Positions 9,992 through 20,198 of a stretch of DNA of 64,000 nt are shown here, one piece after another (positions within the stretch are counted from its first letter, which is position 1; each line of letters starts with the position of its first letter). The DNA comes from Amblyomma americanum (lineage: Eukaryota; Arthropoda; Arachnida; Ixodida; Ixodidae): assembly GCF_052857255.1 (NCBI RefSeq), contig NC_135505.1:53637102-53701101 (forward strand), written 5' to 3'. The position numbers were made by a program, and so were the translations under genes. A model generated the notes under the pieces. It saw only the letters and a program-made list of their open reading frames with translations. It was not told the DNA's origin and ran no database searches.

Positions 9992-11160
9992 CGAGAAGTG
10001 AAGTGGAGCAAGGGATTAGTTCTCATTTTTCCGCTTTCATTTTTCCTGCGCAGCCGGGATTGGAAGCAGATCTGGGGACGGGACGCCTAGCAGCCTTGAC
10101 AGTGGAATGCAACAGCATTGCTAACATTTGCTATCGCGTAGTCGCAAAAAGCCTCTAAGCTATCACATTCAACGAACATTCCTTAGTAGCCGAGTGTTAG
10201 CGCGCCAACCCTCCAAATTAAGGGGCAGCAGTTGGAGTCCAGGCTCGACCACTTTTTTTCTCTGCGCGGTTTAGCTTCTATCTTCAGAAGAACTACGAAG
10301 TCTTGGTTTAATTAGGCTAGGACCCAGTATAAGAATCAGTAATGGTTTAGTCAGAGGTGCGCAAGTGCCCAAAATTTTATTTTTCCTCTCCCACCCTTAT
10401 TTTGAATCCGTGGCCCTCCCTCACACCTGGCCCTCATTTTGAAAAGCTCTTCGGCCCTCCCTCGCCCTCATCATCACTTCAAAAAATTTTCCGGCGCTTC
10501 CTTTTTTTCACCCTCACATCGTCAGGCCTCCCTCACCCTCTCCCTCACTATGTCGATTTAAAATTCGAGTTATATTTTCTAGTCTGAAACTTCTGGCGAT
10601 ATTACCATGTATTAAACACACAAGAAAAGCCATCAAGGCTCTATTGGACGAAAGGCTAGATGCTTATGCTGTTGTGTGTGTGCGGGTACGTGTGTGTGAG
10701 CTATTTGTGGTGAGTGAAAACCGAGGCAATTACGAGTTCGGCCTTAGAAAATCACTCTGCCTTTACTTCTGGCGCATCCTGCATGCATACATGTGCCCTA
10801 CACTTTTAACATTTCATTTTACCTATATATATTTTGCTTATACTGTAATCACCACTGGGAGGGTTTTAGCAGGGTGGGATGCAGATAAGTAACACAACGT
10901 AATAACACAGGAAATGAACACAAGCACAAAGTAGAAAAACACAGCTTGAAAATGTTGGAAAATAAGCATACAGAACAAATTTTTAAACAATACTGGAAAG
11001 AAATGTCGACATAGATGATTTCGGAAAGTGGTCATTTGTTAAGAAATTCTTTTTAATTACACTTCCTGGAAAGAATACTTAAAACCGTTATTACGTGCGG
11101 TAAACGTCGTTAATGTGCGGCTTTGTTTTTGCCTAGTGGCGTAACCAGACGAAGGAGAAA
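9992..11160. other. Unassigned DNA with pyrimidine-rich tract
   Basis: No gene is recognised. About 10370-10560 is strongly pyrimidine-rich on the plus strand (repeated CCCTC/CCTTCC blocks), with CT-rich simple-sequence character. A degenerate tRNA-like stretch near 10180-10250 is too poor to call. Confidence 0.35.
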
Positions 11161-11199
11161 TTTTTCTCGTGAAATCTGCCTTATACTGGCTTTTAATAA

Positions 11200-11503
11200 A
11201 TTAAAAGACGAATTTTAATCGTGACACACTCTTTCTTTGCGTTAATGAAGGCAAGTCCGCTTTGGATAACAGTTCTGTCATTTACGTATGCCCAAATCTA
11301 TTTGAAATGAAGCGAGCTACTTTTCTTGGCACCATTTTTATGTTATTAGTGTAAGTTTTAGTGAAAGTGTCGAAAATAACGTATGCATAGTCTAGTATCG
11401 GCATATTTACGTTTTTGTATTGGGGCAGTCGGACAGAATGGGTAGGAAGCACTTTGGTAGCTAAAGGCTCATTCAACACTAACGCAAAGCTAGGTTGATT
11501 CAA
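11200..11503 (-). mobile_element. CR1-like LINE, RT C-terminal scrap
   Basis: The minus-strand frame 11282-11503 resembles the post-RT region of CR1/Jockey-type LINEs: a block like LDYA-(S/Y)V-(W/F)D followed by TKT-x-INK-x-E/K-MVPRKVARFI and NRFGHT. About 70 residues are recognisable and nothing of the RT core remains. The call rests on a remembered family pattern, so moderate confidence only. Confidence 0.5.
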
Positions 11504-13262
11504 TCAACTAGCTATGGGGCTGAAATTTCTCACCTCCCCTTAGTCGCCCGGAAGTTGTTTGTATAACGGTGACGAGCTAAAACATGATTTTTGGGGGAAC
11601 GTAATACAATTACAACTAGAGATTGAAGTTGCTACTTTTTTCAGGAAAAATTATACAACTTTGTTAGTCTTTTTCAGTTTGCATTTTTCTTACTCGGGGG
11701 GCGGTGGAGTTATACAGTTAAAAATAATTTTCATCTAAGACATATGCGATTACTGTACGGCGATAAGTTCCTTAGAGATCACCATAACATATTTAAGTCG
11801 GAGGACTCGATTTGCTGGTAACATTTAAATCATGGTCAATCGCAACTGAAAAAGTTATGCTTGCGCACACAGAATGAAATGGTATCGACAGTAAAGAAAG
11901 TAACGAAATCAAGTCTAAGAACTGTGGGACAAAAACTGAAGTTAAAGCCTATTGCTATACGGTAGATGATGCTTATTGTTAGGCTGTGGTAGGTTAAGAA
12001 AGAGAGCGAGGAATCAAATGATAAACATATTGCGACACTTTTTCTGACGCTTAGCTGCGGTTTCGAATGCCTTGACATGTAGCGACAACAGCCTTCTGCA
12101 CCAAGCAAGTGCCCTAGGCAAGCGATGAGGGTGAACACTACCGCTACACTAGCAGAGGACAGTGGTTACGATGTGTCGCCTTCTGAATCGCAGGGGCGTG
12201 TAAGGTAGCGAAGTTCTGTTTTAAAACGCACACTTGTTCCGCTTATTCGAACAATGCATCGTCTCTCCAGTCCCCTAGATTGCAAACTTTGAGAGTAACT
12301 CCTGCTCGTTAGCCTCCTAGCTGGGGCGTGCAAGTCTAGTATACTGAACTTTTCAGTGCGAAAGCATTGCTTCAGAGGGTGAAACCCAACGAAGGCTCTT
12401 GCAGCGTACCTGCCCTTGAGTGTGCAGGAAGAAAATATACCCGAGAACCCGTAGCGGTGCGGAGTTATCAGCTTCGCTGGCCACTGCACGAGGACACTAT
12501 GCTATCGCCGCCGCCGAACACCCAAGTAGCACAGTTGATCGGCCCAATATTGCAACAGGATGGTTCCATCCTAGTCCTTGGTAGGACCAGCTTTGCCAAT
12601 ACAGTTCCAGTGTTGGGCCAATTACTTGTGCTGTTTGGGCATGCCTCGTGTTAAACTGCAGCACACTCTCGCGCTGCGCATTACACATCGTCGTCTCCAT
12701 CACTTCAATCTATAGCGCGAAAATATGCACAGTGCACGCGGAGCATTGTGAAATGAGTGCTATATGTTTATTAGTTTAAGGAAAAAGGAAAAAGCGGCAC
12801 TGTGTGAAGTGCCGACGTCTCCAGCACATCAGAGGGCATCAATGGGGTCGACCAGAAAATTATGTGTGGTCGGAAGACATTAATAATTTAGAGGGTAAAA
12901 TGCTAAAGTTGATGAAAGGGCGCTATGCAGAGTGTGTGAACCTTTTCACGGTGGTCGTTTGCTTAGGCACTTACCACAAAGCTTTCAAGCTTTTAAAATA
13001 TCAATTATGTGGCTATTGCAGAACGCCTGTGGAACAGGACAGAAGAGCACATATTTTTTTCTTCAGAATTTTTTAAGCTACTTTAATACTTGAATCAAAA
13101 TGCTTCCTGGAGGGCAAGTTAAAGTATTTCTTGCCACAGTTCCATAACCAGCCCTTCAGAGACGCTCCTTCTTCATGTAAGGCTGAAAAATTTTTAATGT
13201 CGTATCCCTGCTTCCTTCAGTAACGGTAGGTACTTTCAATTCCATGGAGCACATTTGGTAAC
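11470..13262. repeat. Segmental duplication, copy 1, first part
   Basis: This stretch is homologous to 28090-29345 (copy 2), starting with the shared CAACACTAAC and GGGCTGAAATTTCTCA-type blocks. From about 12160 it also matches 42425-43440 (copy 3), with the TGTGTCG, GGGGCGTGTAAGG, TGCATCGTCTCTCCAGTC, GTGAAGTGCCGACGTCTCC and CTGCTTCCTTCAGTAAC blocks in the same order. Identity is clearly high by eye but there are many small differences. It is interrupted at about 13263 by a LINE and PLE, and resumes near 18700. No coding region in it is recognised. Confidence 0.8.
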
Positions 13263-14690
13263 AATATATTTTTTATTTATTTTTATACAAAATAACCCTA
13301 AATGCCCTCAATTTGTGTGTACTACTTAGGGGGGGGGGGTACAGGCAAGAATCTAAAGTAAGAAATAAATAAGCCAAAAATGTGAAGAAACTACAAACAA
13401 AAAACAGATAAAAGCATATGGATCGTTGGAATAAAAATACAAAACCGACATAATTAAACGTTGTAGAATATATGGCAAGAAACAGAAACATTACCCGAGT
13501 AAATGTAATACAACTTATACAATGTCTATCCACAACGGCATGAAAATAAAACAACGAGAATCATCAATAACAGAAATAAAAGACAAAAATCTAATGCACT
13601 GGTAAGTTTACAATGTACAAAAAGATGTTAGGCATAAGTAGTGGCAGATTTTAGTTTATAAAATTTCTCCGGATCAGTAATGGTAGCAATATCTGAAAGG
13701 AGAGCGCTCCAGTTGGTTATAGTGCGTGGAATTAATGAATGTGCATAGTTAGATGCACGGCATGACAAGTGCTTAACTTTAAACGGATTGTCGCGCCCGT
13801 CACAAATGGAGGAAGGCAAAGAAAAAAAGTAAATATGTAGTGTTGAGTGATGATACTGTTTATGAAAAAGTGATAAGCGTGCCACTTTACGACGGAGATA
13901 TAGATATTGCAGATCAGCGCCTGCCGCAGTGGCTCAGTGGTTAGGGCGCTCGACTACTGATCCGGAGTTCCCGGGTTCGAACCAGACCGCGGCGGTTGCT
14001 TTTTTTTTTTTTGGAAGAAAAACGCCAAGGCGCCCGTGTGCTGTGCGATGTCAGTGCACGTTAAAGATCCCCAGATGGTTGAAATTATTCCGGAGCCCTC
14101 CACTACGGCACCTCTTCTTCCCTTCTTCTTTCACTCCTTCCTTTATCCCTTACCTTATGGCGCGGTTCAGGTGTCCAACGATATATGAGACAGATACTGC
14201 GCCATTTCCTTTCCCCCCAAAACAATTATTTAATTACTATCAGATCAGCGCGTATTTCAGGCCTGAGATGCTGGAAAGACGTGAATGATCGTAATAGATG
14301 CCACGAGCTGCGCGACTCTGCAATGATTCGATGTTATTTATTGAATATGCTTGATGACCGTCCTAAATAGCCGAAGCATATTGAATTTTAAGTCGAAAAA
14401 GAGTGGTGTAAGCACGTAATCGAAGGTGAGAGGGAGCATGTTTCAAGTTATGTTTTAAGAGGCATAAAGACCGATTAGCAGATGCCAGAATAAGGTTAAT
14501 GTGGTTGTTCCATGTTAGGTCTGAATGAACGTGAAGACCGAGGTATTTATACGTGATTACCATCTCGACTGGAGTGTTATCTAAAGTATACGCTATTTGA
14601 AATCGAGACATTCGGTTAGTAAAACACATGAATTTTGTTTTGGTAAAGTTACGTTGCATAAGCCAAGTTCTGCACCATTAGCGTGGCTTT
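13263..14690 (-). mobile_element. CR1-like LINE, 3' part, split by a SINE
   Basis: The minus strand carries the tail of a CR1/Jockey-like RT. Frame 14659-14363 has a KTKFM block, then YKYLGLHVHSDLTWNNHI and the LRAYTTLFRLKIQYASAI block, stopped by TAG where tryptophan is usual. Frame 13885-13628 has the last segment with SLIPRTITNWSAL. Between them a SINE has inserted (13921-14240). The remaining A/T-rich 13263-13620 is likely the LINE 3' UTR. The EN and RT core domains are missing, so it is 5'-truncated. Confidence 0.8.
13921..14240 (+). mobile_element. tRNA-derived SINE with 11-bp target duplication
   Basis: The head is tRNA-like: an A-box-type stretch (AGTGGCTCAGTGGTTAGGGC) and a B-box-type GGTTCGAACC within the first 75 bp. 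A T-run, a body containing CAGTGCACGTTAAAGATCCCC, and an A-rich end follow. CAGATCAGCGC flanks it at 13910-13920 and 14241-14251. Removing the SINE and one duplicate rejoins the surrounding LINE, so the boundaries are firm. Body similarity links it to the interrupted minus-strand SINE at 48345. I recall this as a common tick SINE type; family name not assigned. Confidence 0.9.
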
Positions 14691-14708
14691 TTGGGCTTGT
14701 TGGTACAT

Positions 14709-15203
14709 AGTTCCAATACTCTGTAGCGCAGCAAAAGACGAGGACACAAGAGACGAGAGACGAACACCACGAGCGCTAACTTCCAACAAATTTTATTCTC
14801 CTGAAGCATCACATTTATAAACCAGAAAACAGTAATCACACGTGCGAACAGTATCGATTTCTTCGAAAAACGAGCTCTTTATTTGAGAGGAGAATGGAAG
14901 GTGTGCTTACACACGAGCATCCTGACCTATTTATCTTTTCGGCGTCAATGATTTCGCGCGTTAACCTTTCTCTACTTTTTCCTATCACAAGACTTTTATC
15001 AAAGAAGGGTTTACAGAGTTTTGACTTGCATGCGATAATGTGGTCAACCAGCGATCCGCCTTGCCCGTTTCTGACGTTGCGAGCGTGTTCCATTAGGTGC
15101 TCGTTCAGACATCTCCCCGTCTGGCCGATATAGTGTTTCCCGCATGACAAGGGAATTTGATATACAACACCTTCACCGCACGTGACGTAGGGCTTCTGGT
15201 GCC
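14709..15203 (-). mobile_element. Penelope-like element 1: inverted copy of the 3' end
   Basis: These 495 bp are a near-identical inverted copy of 18187-18681. On the minus strand they encode the GIY-YIG endonuclease end of a PLE (frame 15150-14836, with [11 protein letters not shown] and [10 protein letters not shown] blocks) and the 3' UTR. They abut the plus-strand PLE head to head at 15203/15204. The outer end, near the GTTGGTACATAG motif, may extend to about 14690. Confidence 0.88.
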
Positions 15204-15384
15204 AAGATCACTCCGCTCATTCAAAACTGACAAAAACAGGTATTGTCAATTTATGTTTTCGAAATGTTCTCCAAAAATCTTGTCCGCACATGATGACCGA
15301 TAGTTTTCAAGAGCAGTCCAAGAGGCTTACTAATGCCGGATACCCCTCCCATGTTCAAGTTTCCGTTGCAGAAAAACTTGTTAA

Positions 15385-15398
15385 GGGCACAGGGTAAG
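15385..15398 (+). repeat. Left terminal inverted repeat of the TTAA transposon
   Basis: GGGCACAGGGTAAG is perfectly complementary to the right end 17954-17967; the match stops after 14 bases. Confidence 0.9.
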
Positions 15399-15831
15399 CC
15401 TTATACTTCCCATGCATTTTAGGCCATGTTGAGGTACATGTTTCTCACTAACTAATAATAGTAGCCTAATATTACATATATCATTGTTTGCCAAATTTCG
15501 TGCTCTTTTTACTGAACTAGAATATTTGAAATGTGTATAAAATTCGATTTTTAATAAAATTTTTTCCGGTAGTACACAAATCTGGCCTTTTTTGCGCATT
15601 TCAAAATTCATAACAGAATAACTGCTCAGTGAAATTGCTTAATTATAGTTCTGTAGTTGGCAACACTTATGTAGAAGATTGAAAAAAGAAATCAGCCGTC
15701 TGTCTTGAAAGGCATTGGAAATAATGGTACCTTTGTAAGAAAAAACACTGTTTTGAGATAATAGAGCGTAAAGAGAAAAAAGATGTGAAAAACCATTTTT
15801 TATTCGCAGAAACGCCTCCATAGTAATTGGT

Positions 15832-17547
15832 TTAATAGCCCCCTGCTTCGTAGTCACTGTCGCCGTCATTTTTTCGCTTTTCGGCTTGTCGTTTTGAATG
15901 TCGGGCCTCTTTTGTAAGCTGTCGTGTTGCTCGGTCCGCAAAGTACATGCGCTTATGGTCAGCTTCCCTCAGCCACTTGATGGTGTTGCTCCCTGGGTTC
16001 AATCCACACGCCTTCAAAACGTTGGCCCGTGCGATGCTACCATCATGAAATGAAAGAACAGCATCCAGTGTTGCCATCCGTAGGGTACGAAGCCTAACAA
16101 ACACATTCTTTGGCGCGCGTTCCCAAACAACATGGTTGAACGACTCATTTGCATTTTGAGTTCGCCCATGCAGGCACTTCTCTAGGAGCTCAGCCTTCGA
16201 TAACTCCCTATAAATGGGTTTGATAGCCTCCAAGACAGATGCAGGCAAACTCTCCTTGTGGAAAAATGGCTTGCCCTCTGACTGACTTCTGTTGAAGGCA
16301 CACCACGTATCAGGTCCCTTTGGGCAAAGTCCATGGCATGGGTCATCGTCTGTGGCCGATAAGTGGAAGAAGGTTGCCCAAACGGCCTTTCGCATTTCAT
16401 CCAGGTTTCCTACATTTCTTCTGATGGCCAAACCATAGTACGTCTGGAGCTTGTCTATTACTGCATCAGTCAGTCGGCCTCGGCCCGAGAGGCTCTTTCC
16501 ATCAGAGAGTTTTCCTGCTTTGTTTCCTCTTTTTAGCCTTCGTAACCTTGTGCCCATCCTTTCTTGCACGTGCCCTATGCACTAAACCTTGGATATTTCA
16601 ACGGAATCACCATATGGCATTTGTGCCTTCACAGCCATAAAAGCCTTGCTGTCACCATCCCCAAGGTATTTGACGTATCGAACGCCGTGAAGCTCCTCAC
16701 TCCTGCCGAAAATTTTCAGTGCTGCTGCGACTTCCATTCCACCGCTGGTGCCTTGGTAGTTGCTTTGGCACACCTCTCTATGAAGGGGGTCACTGTTTGT
16801 ACCCTTGATGCTGCACTTTGGACAACGTTTAGACAAAACCTCCACATCCAGCACTTTCCCAGAGTCTACACTGGTCGCAGAGACTATGCCGTTATTGGAA
16901 GTATGGCCTCGCTTCTGCCAGCTTCTATCAAGAGCAACTGCGATGTCTTTATCCCCCTCATTCAGCTGCACAGCTTCGTCAGCTGCCCTTTTCATCGACT
17001 CCTGAGCAGCAGCTTCGATGTGACCTAGAAGCTCTTGATTGTATTTCGCAAACTTTGTCGGCGGCTTAGGAAGGTTTAGCATAGCACAGAGTATATTTCC
17101 TGCAGCCATTCCCTTACCAATGGACCTCAAGGCATACACTAACCTGAGGTCGGCTTCATAGAGGCCAAAAATAGTTTTCTTCGACGTCTCAAATCGTTGT
17201 GCGGCACTACACACTTCACAGTTCAAACTGTAAACGCTTGCAACACCTACCCGTTTTGTCACAATTTCGATGAGCTCTACACTTCCATTGCACTCTCTGC
17301 ACACACAAATCTGTGTAATTGCGGCACAAATGCCGTCCATGTCCATTAAGGCATATTGGCTGCTGCCCTGTAGCACATCCTCTTCCTGGAAGCACAGAGA
17401 AAATCTTGAAAGCTTCGATGTCGAGGAGCTGGCGCGTTCGGCGTTCGGGATCTCATTCGGTCGTGGACATCCTTTTGCTTTTTCACGATGAGCGTAGCGG
17501 TTGCCGTGAAATTCACGCCTGACGAAGGCCTTCTTTGCCCTGGGCAT
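15832..17547 (-). pseudogene. DDE transposase of the TTAA transposon, one in-frame stop
   Basis: The enzyme would catalyse cut-and-paste transposition. It reads from an ATG at 17547 (MPRAKKAFVRREFHG) to 15832, about 571 codons in one frame. A single TAG at 16582-16584 splits it, at a position just before CIGHVQ where I expect Glu (one-base change). Candidate catalytic residues are the Asp in VALDRSWQKRGH, the Asp pair in YLGDGDSKAF and the Glu in QNANESFNHV, all retained. Several CxxC pairs (VCRECNG, CEVC, CPKC) suggest zinc binding. No THAP domain is visible at the N-terminus. The C-terminus is a basic, Lys/Arg-rich tail. Confidence 0.85.
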
Positions 17548-17953
17548 CTCAACTTATCAGCAGCAACCAACACCGGCACAATTTACAATACTGATCGAAA
17601 GGGATAGCACTCGGACGCAGCTGCATGAAGGTTGCAGAAACGTGGAAAAAACGTGCAAAGCGTCTCAGGATTGTCTTGGCTAAAAAAAGAGGAGCTGTAC
17701 AATAGTTGCCAGACAATTTTTTATATGTAGCTGATTTTAGGCAAGTTTTGAAATCAGGTGGTGGACTTTTTGATTGAAAAAATTGACGTTAATCCTGAAA
17801 GGGGGCGTGGCCGCTCACTACTTGGTTTCGGAAAAAGCGTTTTTCAGCCGTAAATATGGCTTTCTGAGGAAAGTGCGATCATGGAACATGTGAAGAAAGA
17901 ATTGAACTTCTAAAATTCCAAAAGAAAAAAAAACGATTTTTTTCTAATTTTAC

Positions 17954-17967
17954 CTTACCCTGTGCCC
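17954..17967 (-). repeat. Right terminal inverted repeat of the TTAA transposon
   Basis: CTTACCCTGTGCCC is the reverse complement of the left end. It is directly followed by TTAA and then PLE coding sequence. Confidence 0.9.
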
Positions 17968-17975
17968 TTAAGAGA

Positions 17976-18554
17976 ATGAAACCAGAAAATCAATGTAATC
18001 CAAACCCAGTTCCTCGTGTACGGAAAAACCTTGTTGTGTTACCTTATCTACACAAGATTTCCCACAATTTAAAAAGAATTGGTCAACGACCGAATGCGAC
18101 CGTCGTGTTCTCGGCGCCGAAAAAACTTGCAACGTTGTGCAAACTGGGAAAAACCAACACCAACAAAGCGCGCGGATGCGCAACTAGGCACCAGAAGCCC
18201 TACGTCACGTGCGATGAAGGTGTTGTATATCAAATTCCCTTGTCATGCGGGAAACACTATATCGGCCAGACGGGGAGATGTCTGAACGAAAGCCTAATGG
18301 AACACGATCGCAACGTCAGAAACGGGCAAGGCGGATCGCTGGTTGACCACATTCTCGCATGCAAGTCAAAACCCTGTAAGCCTTTCTTTGATAAAAGTCT
18401 TGTAATAGGAAAAAGTAGAGAAAGGTTAACGCGCGAAATCATTGAAGCCGAAAAGATAAATAGGTCAGGATGCTCGTGTGTAAGCACACCTTCCATTCTC
18501 CTCTCAGATAAAGAGCTCGTTTTTCTAAGAAATCGACACTGTTCGCACCTGTGA
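17976..18554 (+). pseudogene. PLE-1 C-terminal protein with GIY-YIG endonuclease
   Basis: The 192-codon frame is the C-terminus of a PLE polyprotein, not an independent gene; the ATG at 17976 is internal. A basic linker ([16 protein letters not shown]) leads to the conserved [13 protein letters not shown], then a cysteine pair region, [20 protein letters not shown] (the GIY and YIG strands appear as VVY and YIG), a catalytic-type Arg/His helix ([10 protein letters not shown]), and the [16 protein letters not shown] helix carrying the conserved Glu. This endonuclease nicks target DNA to start reverse transcription. The frame itself is intact to its stop. Confidence 0.85.
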
Positions 18555-18699
18555 TTACTGTTTTCTGGTGTATAAATGTGATGCTTCAGGAGAATAAAAT
18601 TTGTTGGAAGTTAGCGCTCGTGGTGTTCGTCTCTCGTCTCTTGTGTCCTCGTCTTTCGCTGCGCTACAGTGTATTGGTTCTGCACCATGCTGTATCTAC

Positions 18700-19587
18700 A
18701 AGAGCTATGACCGTGTTTTAATGCAACAATTCAAACGTAGGCATTTTTTTAGCTGAAGTGCTTGAGGTTTCCTTCACAAGAAAATAAAAGAAAAGACTTT
18801 AGCACACATGTACGTTTCAACGTTTCCATTGCACCCAAAGAAGCAACAAGGAGCATATATCAGCGATAGGTTTGGAATGCAGCTGATAGTTTGAGACCAA
18901 GCTTCGTGTGTCGCTGACAAGAAGATTGAAGCGCAGAAATGCTTTCTTTTTTTCTCTCAAATCTGTGTCAATTATATCCAGCTCCTCTGTATAGCTGATT
19001 CTAAGAATGATCTGATAATGTCTGAAAGAACTAGATGCTGATATTACACTGACCAGCTGCTTCACTACTAAGTAGTTTGCTTGCATTTGAGAGGAAACAT
19101 TTATTCACAACTTTAAAAAATTCATCAAAGGGAATCTTTACAAAGCATAGCCTTCCTGCCTCTCAACCTCAATCATTTCGCTAACGTATGGAGATTTCAC
19201 AAGTAAGCACGAGAATCATGTGAAGGCCACATTCCCTCCCAAGCGGTAACCAAAGCGCTGAACGTCGAGCTGGGTAGCGGCAGACTTCGCATCTGTAGAA
19301 TAAAATTGTGCGAGAGCCTTAATTCCAGTGCATAAACCTGTAGGCGATTTATACAGAGGAGTGTATAATGAGAACGCAGCTTTTTATGAGAGTGGCGGGG
19401 GCTAGGACTGATTTCTAGGTTACACATAAATACATGTTAACACGTCGGAAATCAAAGATTTTATTCTGGTATAGCGAACCCAGTGAGTTATCTTTCGCCG
19501 AATAGAGAGCAAAGTAGTATGTCCACAACCAATTTTGTGCGCGACAAAATTTGCTTGCAGTAATTGCACCATTTTATCTCACAATTC
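18700..19587. repeat. Segmental duplication, copy 1, second part
   Basis: This resumes after the LINE/PLE block with the GCTATGACCGTG and AACAATTCAAACGTAGGC blocks. It runs parallel to 43447-44370 (copy 3), including the AGCATATATC, GTGTGTCGCTGACA(A/G)GAAG and TGAGAGGAAACATTTATTCAC blocks, and ends at CTCACAATTC where the CR1-like LINE inserts. No coding region is recognised. Confidence 0.8.
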
Positions 19588-20198
19588 AGTCAGTCAGTCA
19601 GACAGTTTTTATTTGCAGCAAAATCACATCATCCTGCGGGTGGCAGAGACCAAAGGCATGGCGGCCTGACGAGGTTTCTGCCCCCGTAACAAAAGGAGCA
19701 ACCTACAGCAGTACAGCAGAGAGCTGGTAAAAAAAAGAGAAGCATCGTTACGGATAGTACACGCATACATAGAACATGACGGTTCTTAAGCACTATGGAA
19801 TGTTTTTTTTAAAATCACATTGAAGATTGGCTCAAATATTACAAAAACACGTAAAAAAGTGGCAATTGAAAACAAAATTGACATTTACCATTGTTACTTA
19901 ACAATGTCAACGGAAAACAAAATTGCCCGCAGTTCACGTTTAAACCTTTTTCTAGGTAAGCAGAAATCTAAATTAGAAGCAGAGTTATTTAACATGTCTA
20001 TTACCTGGTAACTCAGATCTAGTTTTCCATAATTTGTTCTTTTTTATTTCAGCGTATGGGGTTTCGAATATTATATTGAGCCAAAACAGGAGTGTAAACA
20101 CTGTGCAGTTTCTTTTTATATATTTGCTGTCCAAGTATCCATAAATAGACATTACTTGCTGGTAAAACATCAAATCTGGGAAAAAGTGGTGGTGTCGA

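Larger units (their letters stand above)
15381..17971. mobile_element. Kolobok-like DNA transposon with TTAA target duplication
   Basis: The element is 15385-17967 (2583 bp), with perfect 14-bp terminal inverted repeats GGGCACAGGGTAAG and CTTACCCTGTGCCC, flanked by TTAA on each side (15381-15384, 17968-17971). Excision with one TTAA restores the interrupted PLE reading frame, which proves the boundaries. It carries one minus-strand transposase frame with DDE motifs. TTAA duplications are known for piggyBac, Kolobok and Sola3; the protein type, which I recall Pfam names Mutator-like, fits Kolobok best. The superfamily call is inference. Confidence 0.85.
15204..18681 (+). mobile_element. Penelope-like element 1 (RT tail plus GIY-YIG), split by a DNA transposon
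   Basis: PLEs are retroelements whose protein joins a telomerase-like RT to a GIY-YIG endonuclease. Here 15204-15384 encodes the end of the RT region (SVAEKLVK block), and 17972-18554 continues after the inserted transposon with [24 protein letters not shown] and the GIY-YIG domain. The coding frame is continuous when the transposon and one TTAA are removed. The catalytic RT core is missing, so this copy is 5'-truncated at its junction with the inverted 3' end. The 3' UTR runs to about 18681. Confidence 0.88.

Noticed and set aside
10180..10250. tRNA-like segment before a T-run
   Set aside because: A-box partly matches, but the B-box and stems are too degraded to support even a SINE call.
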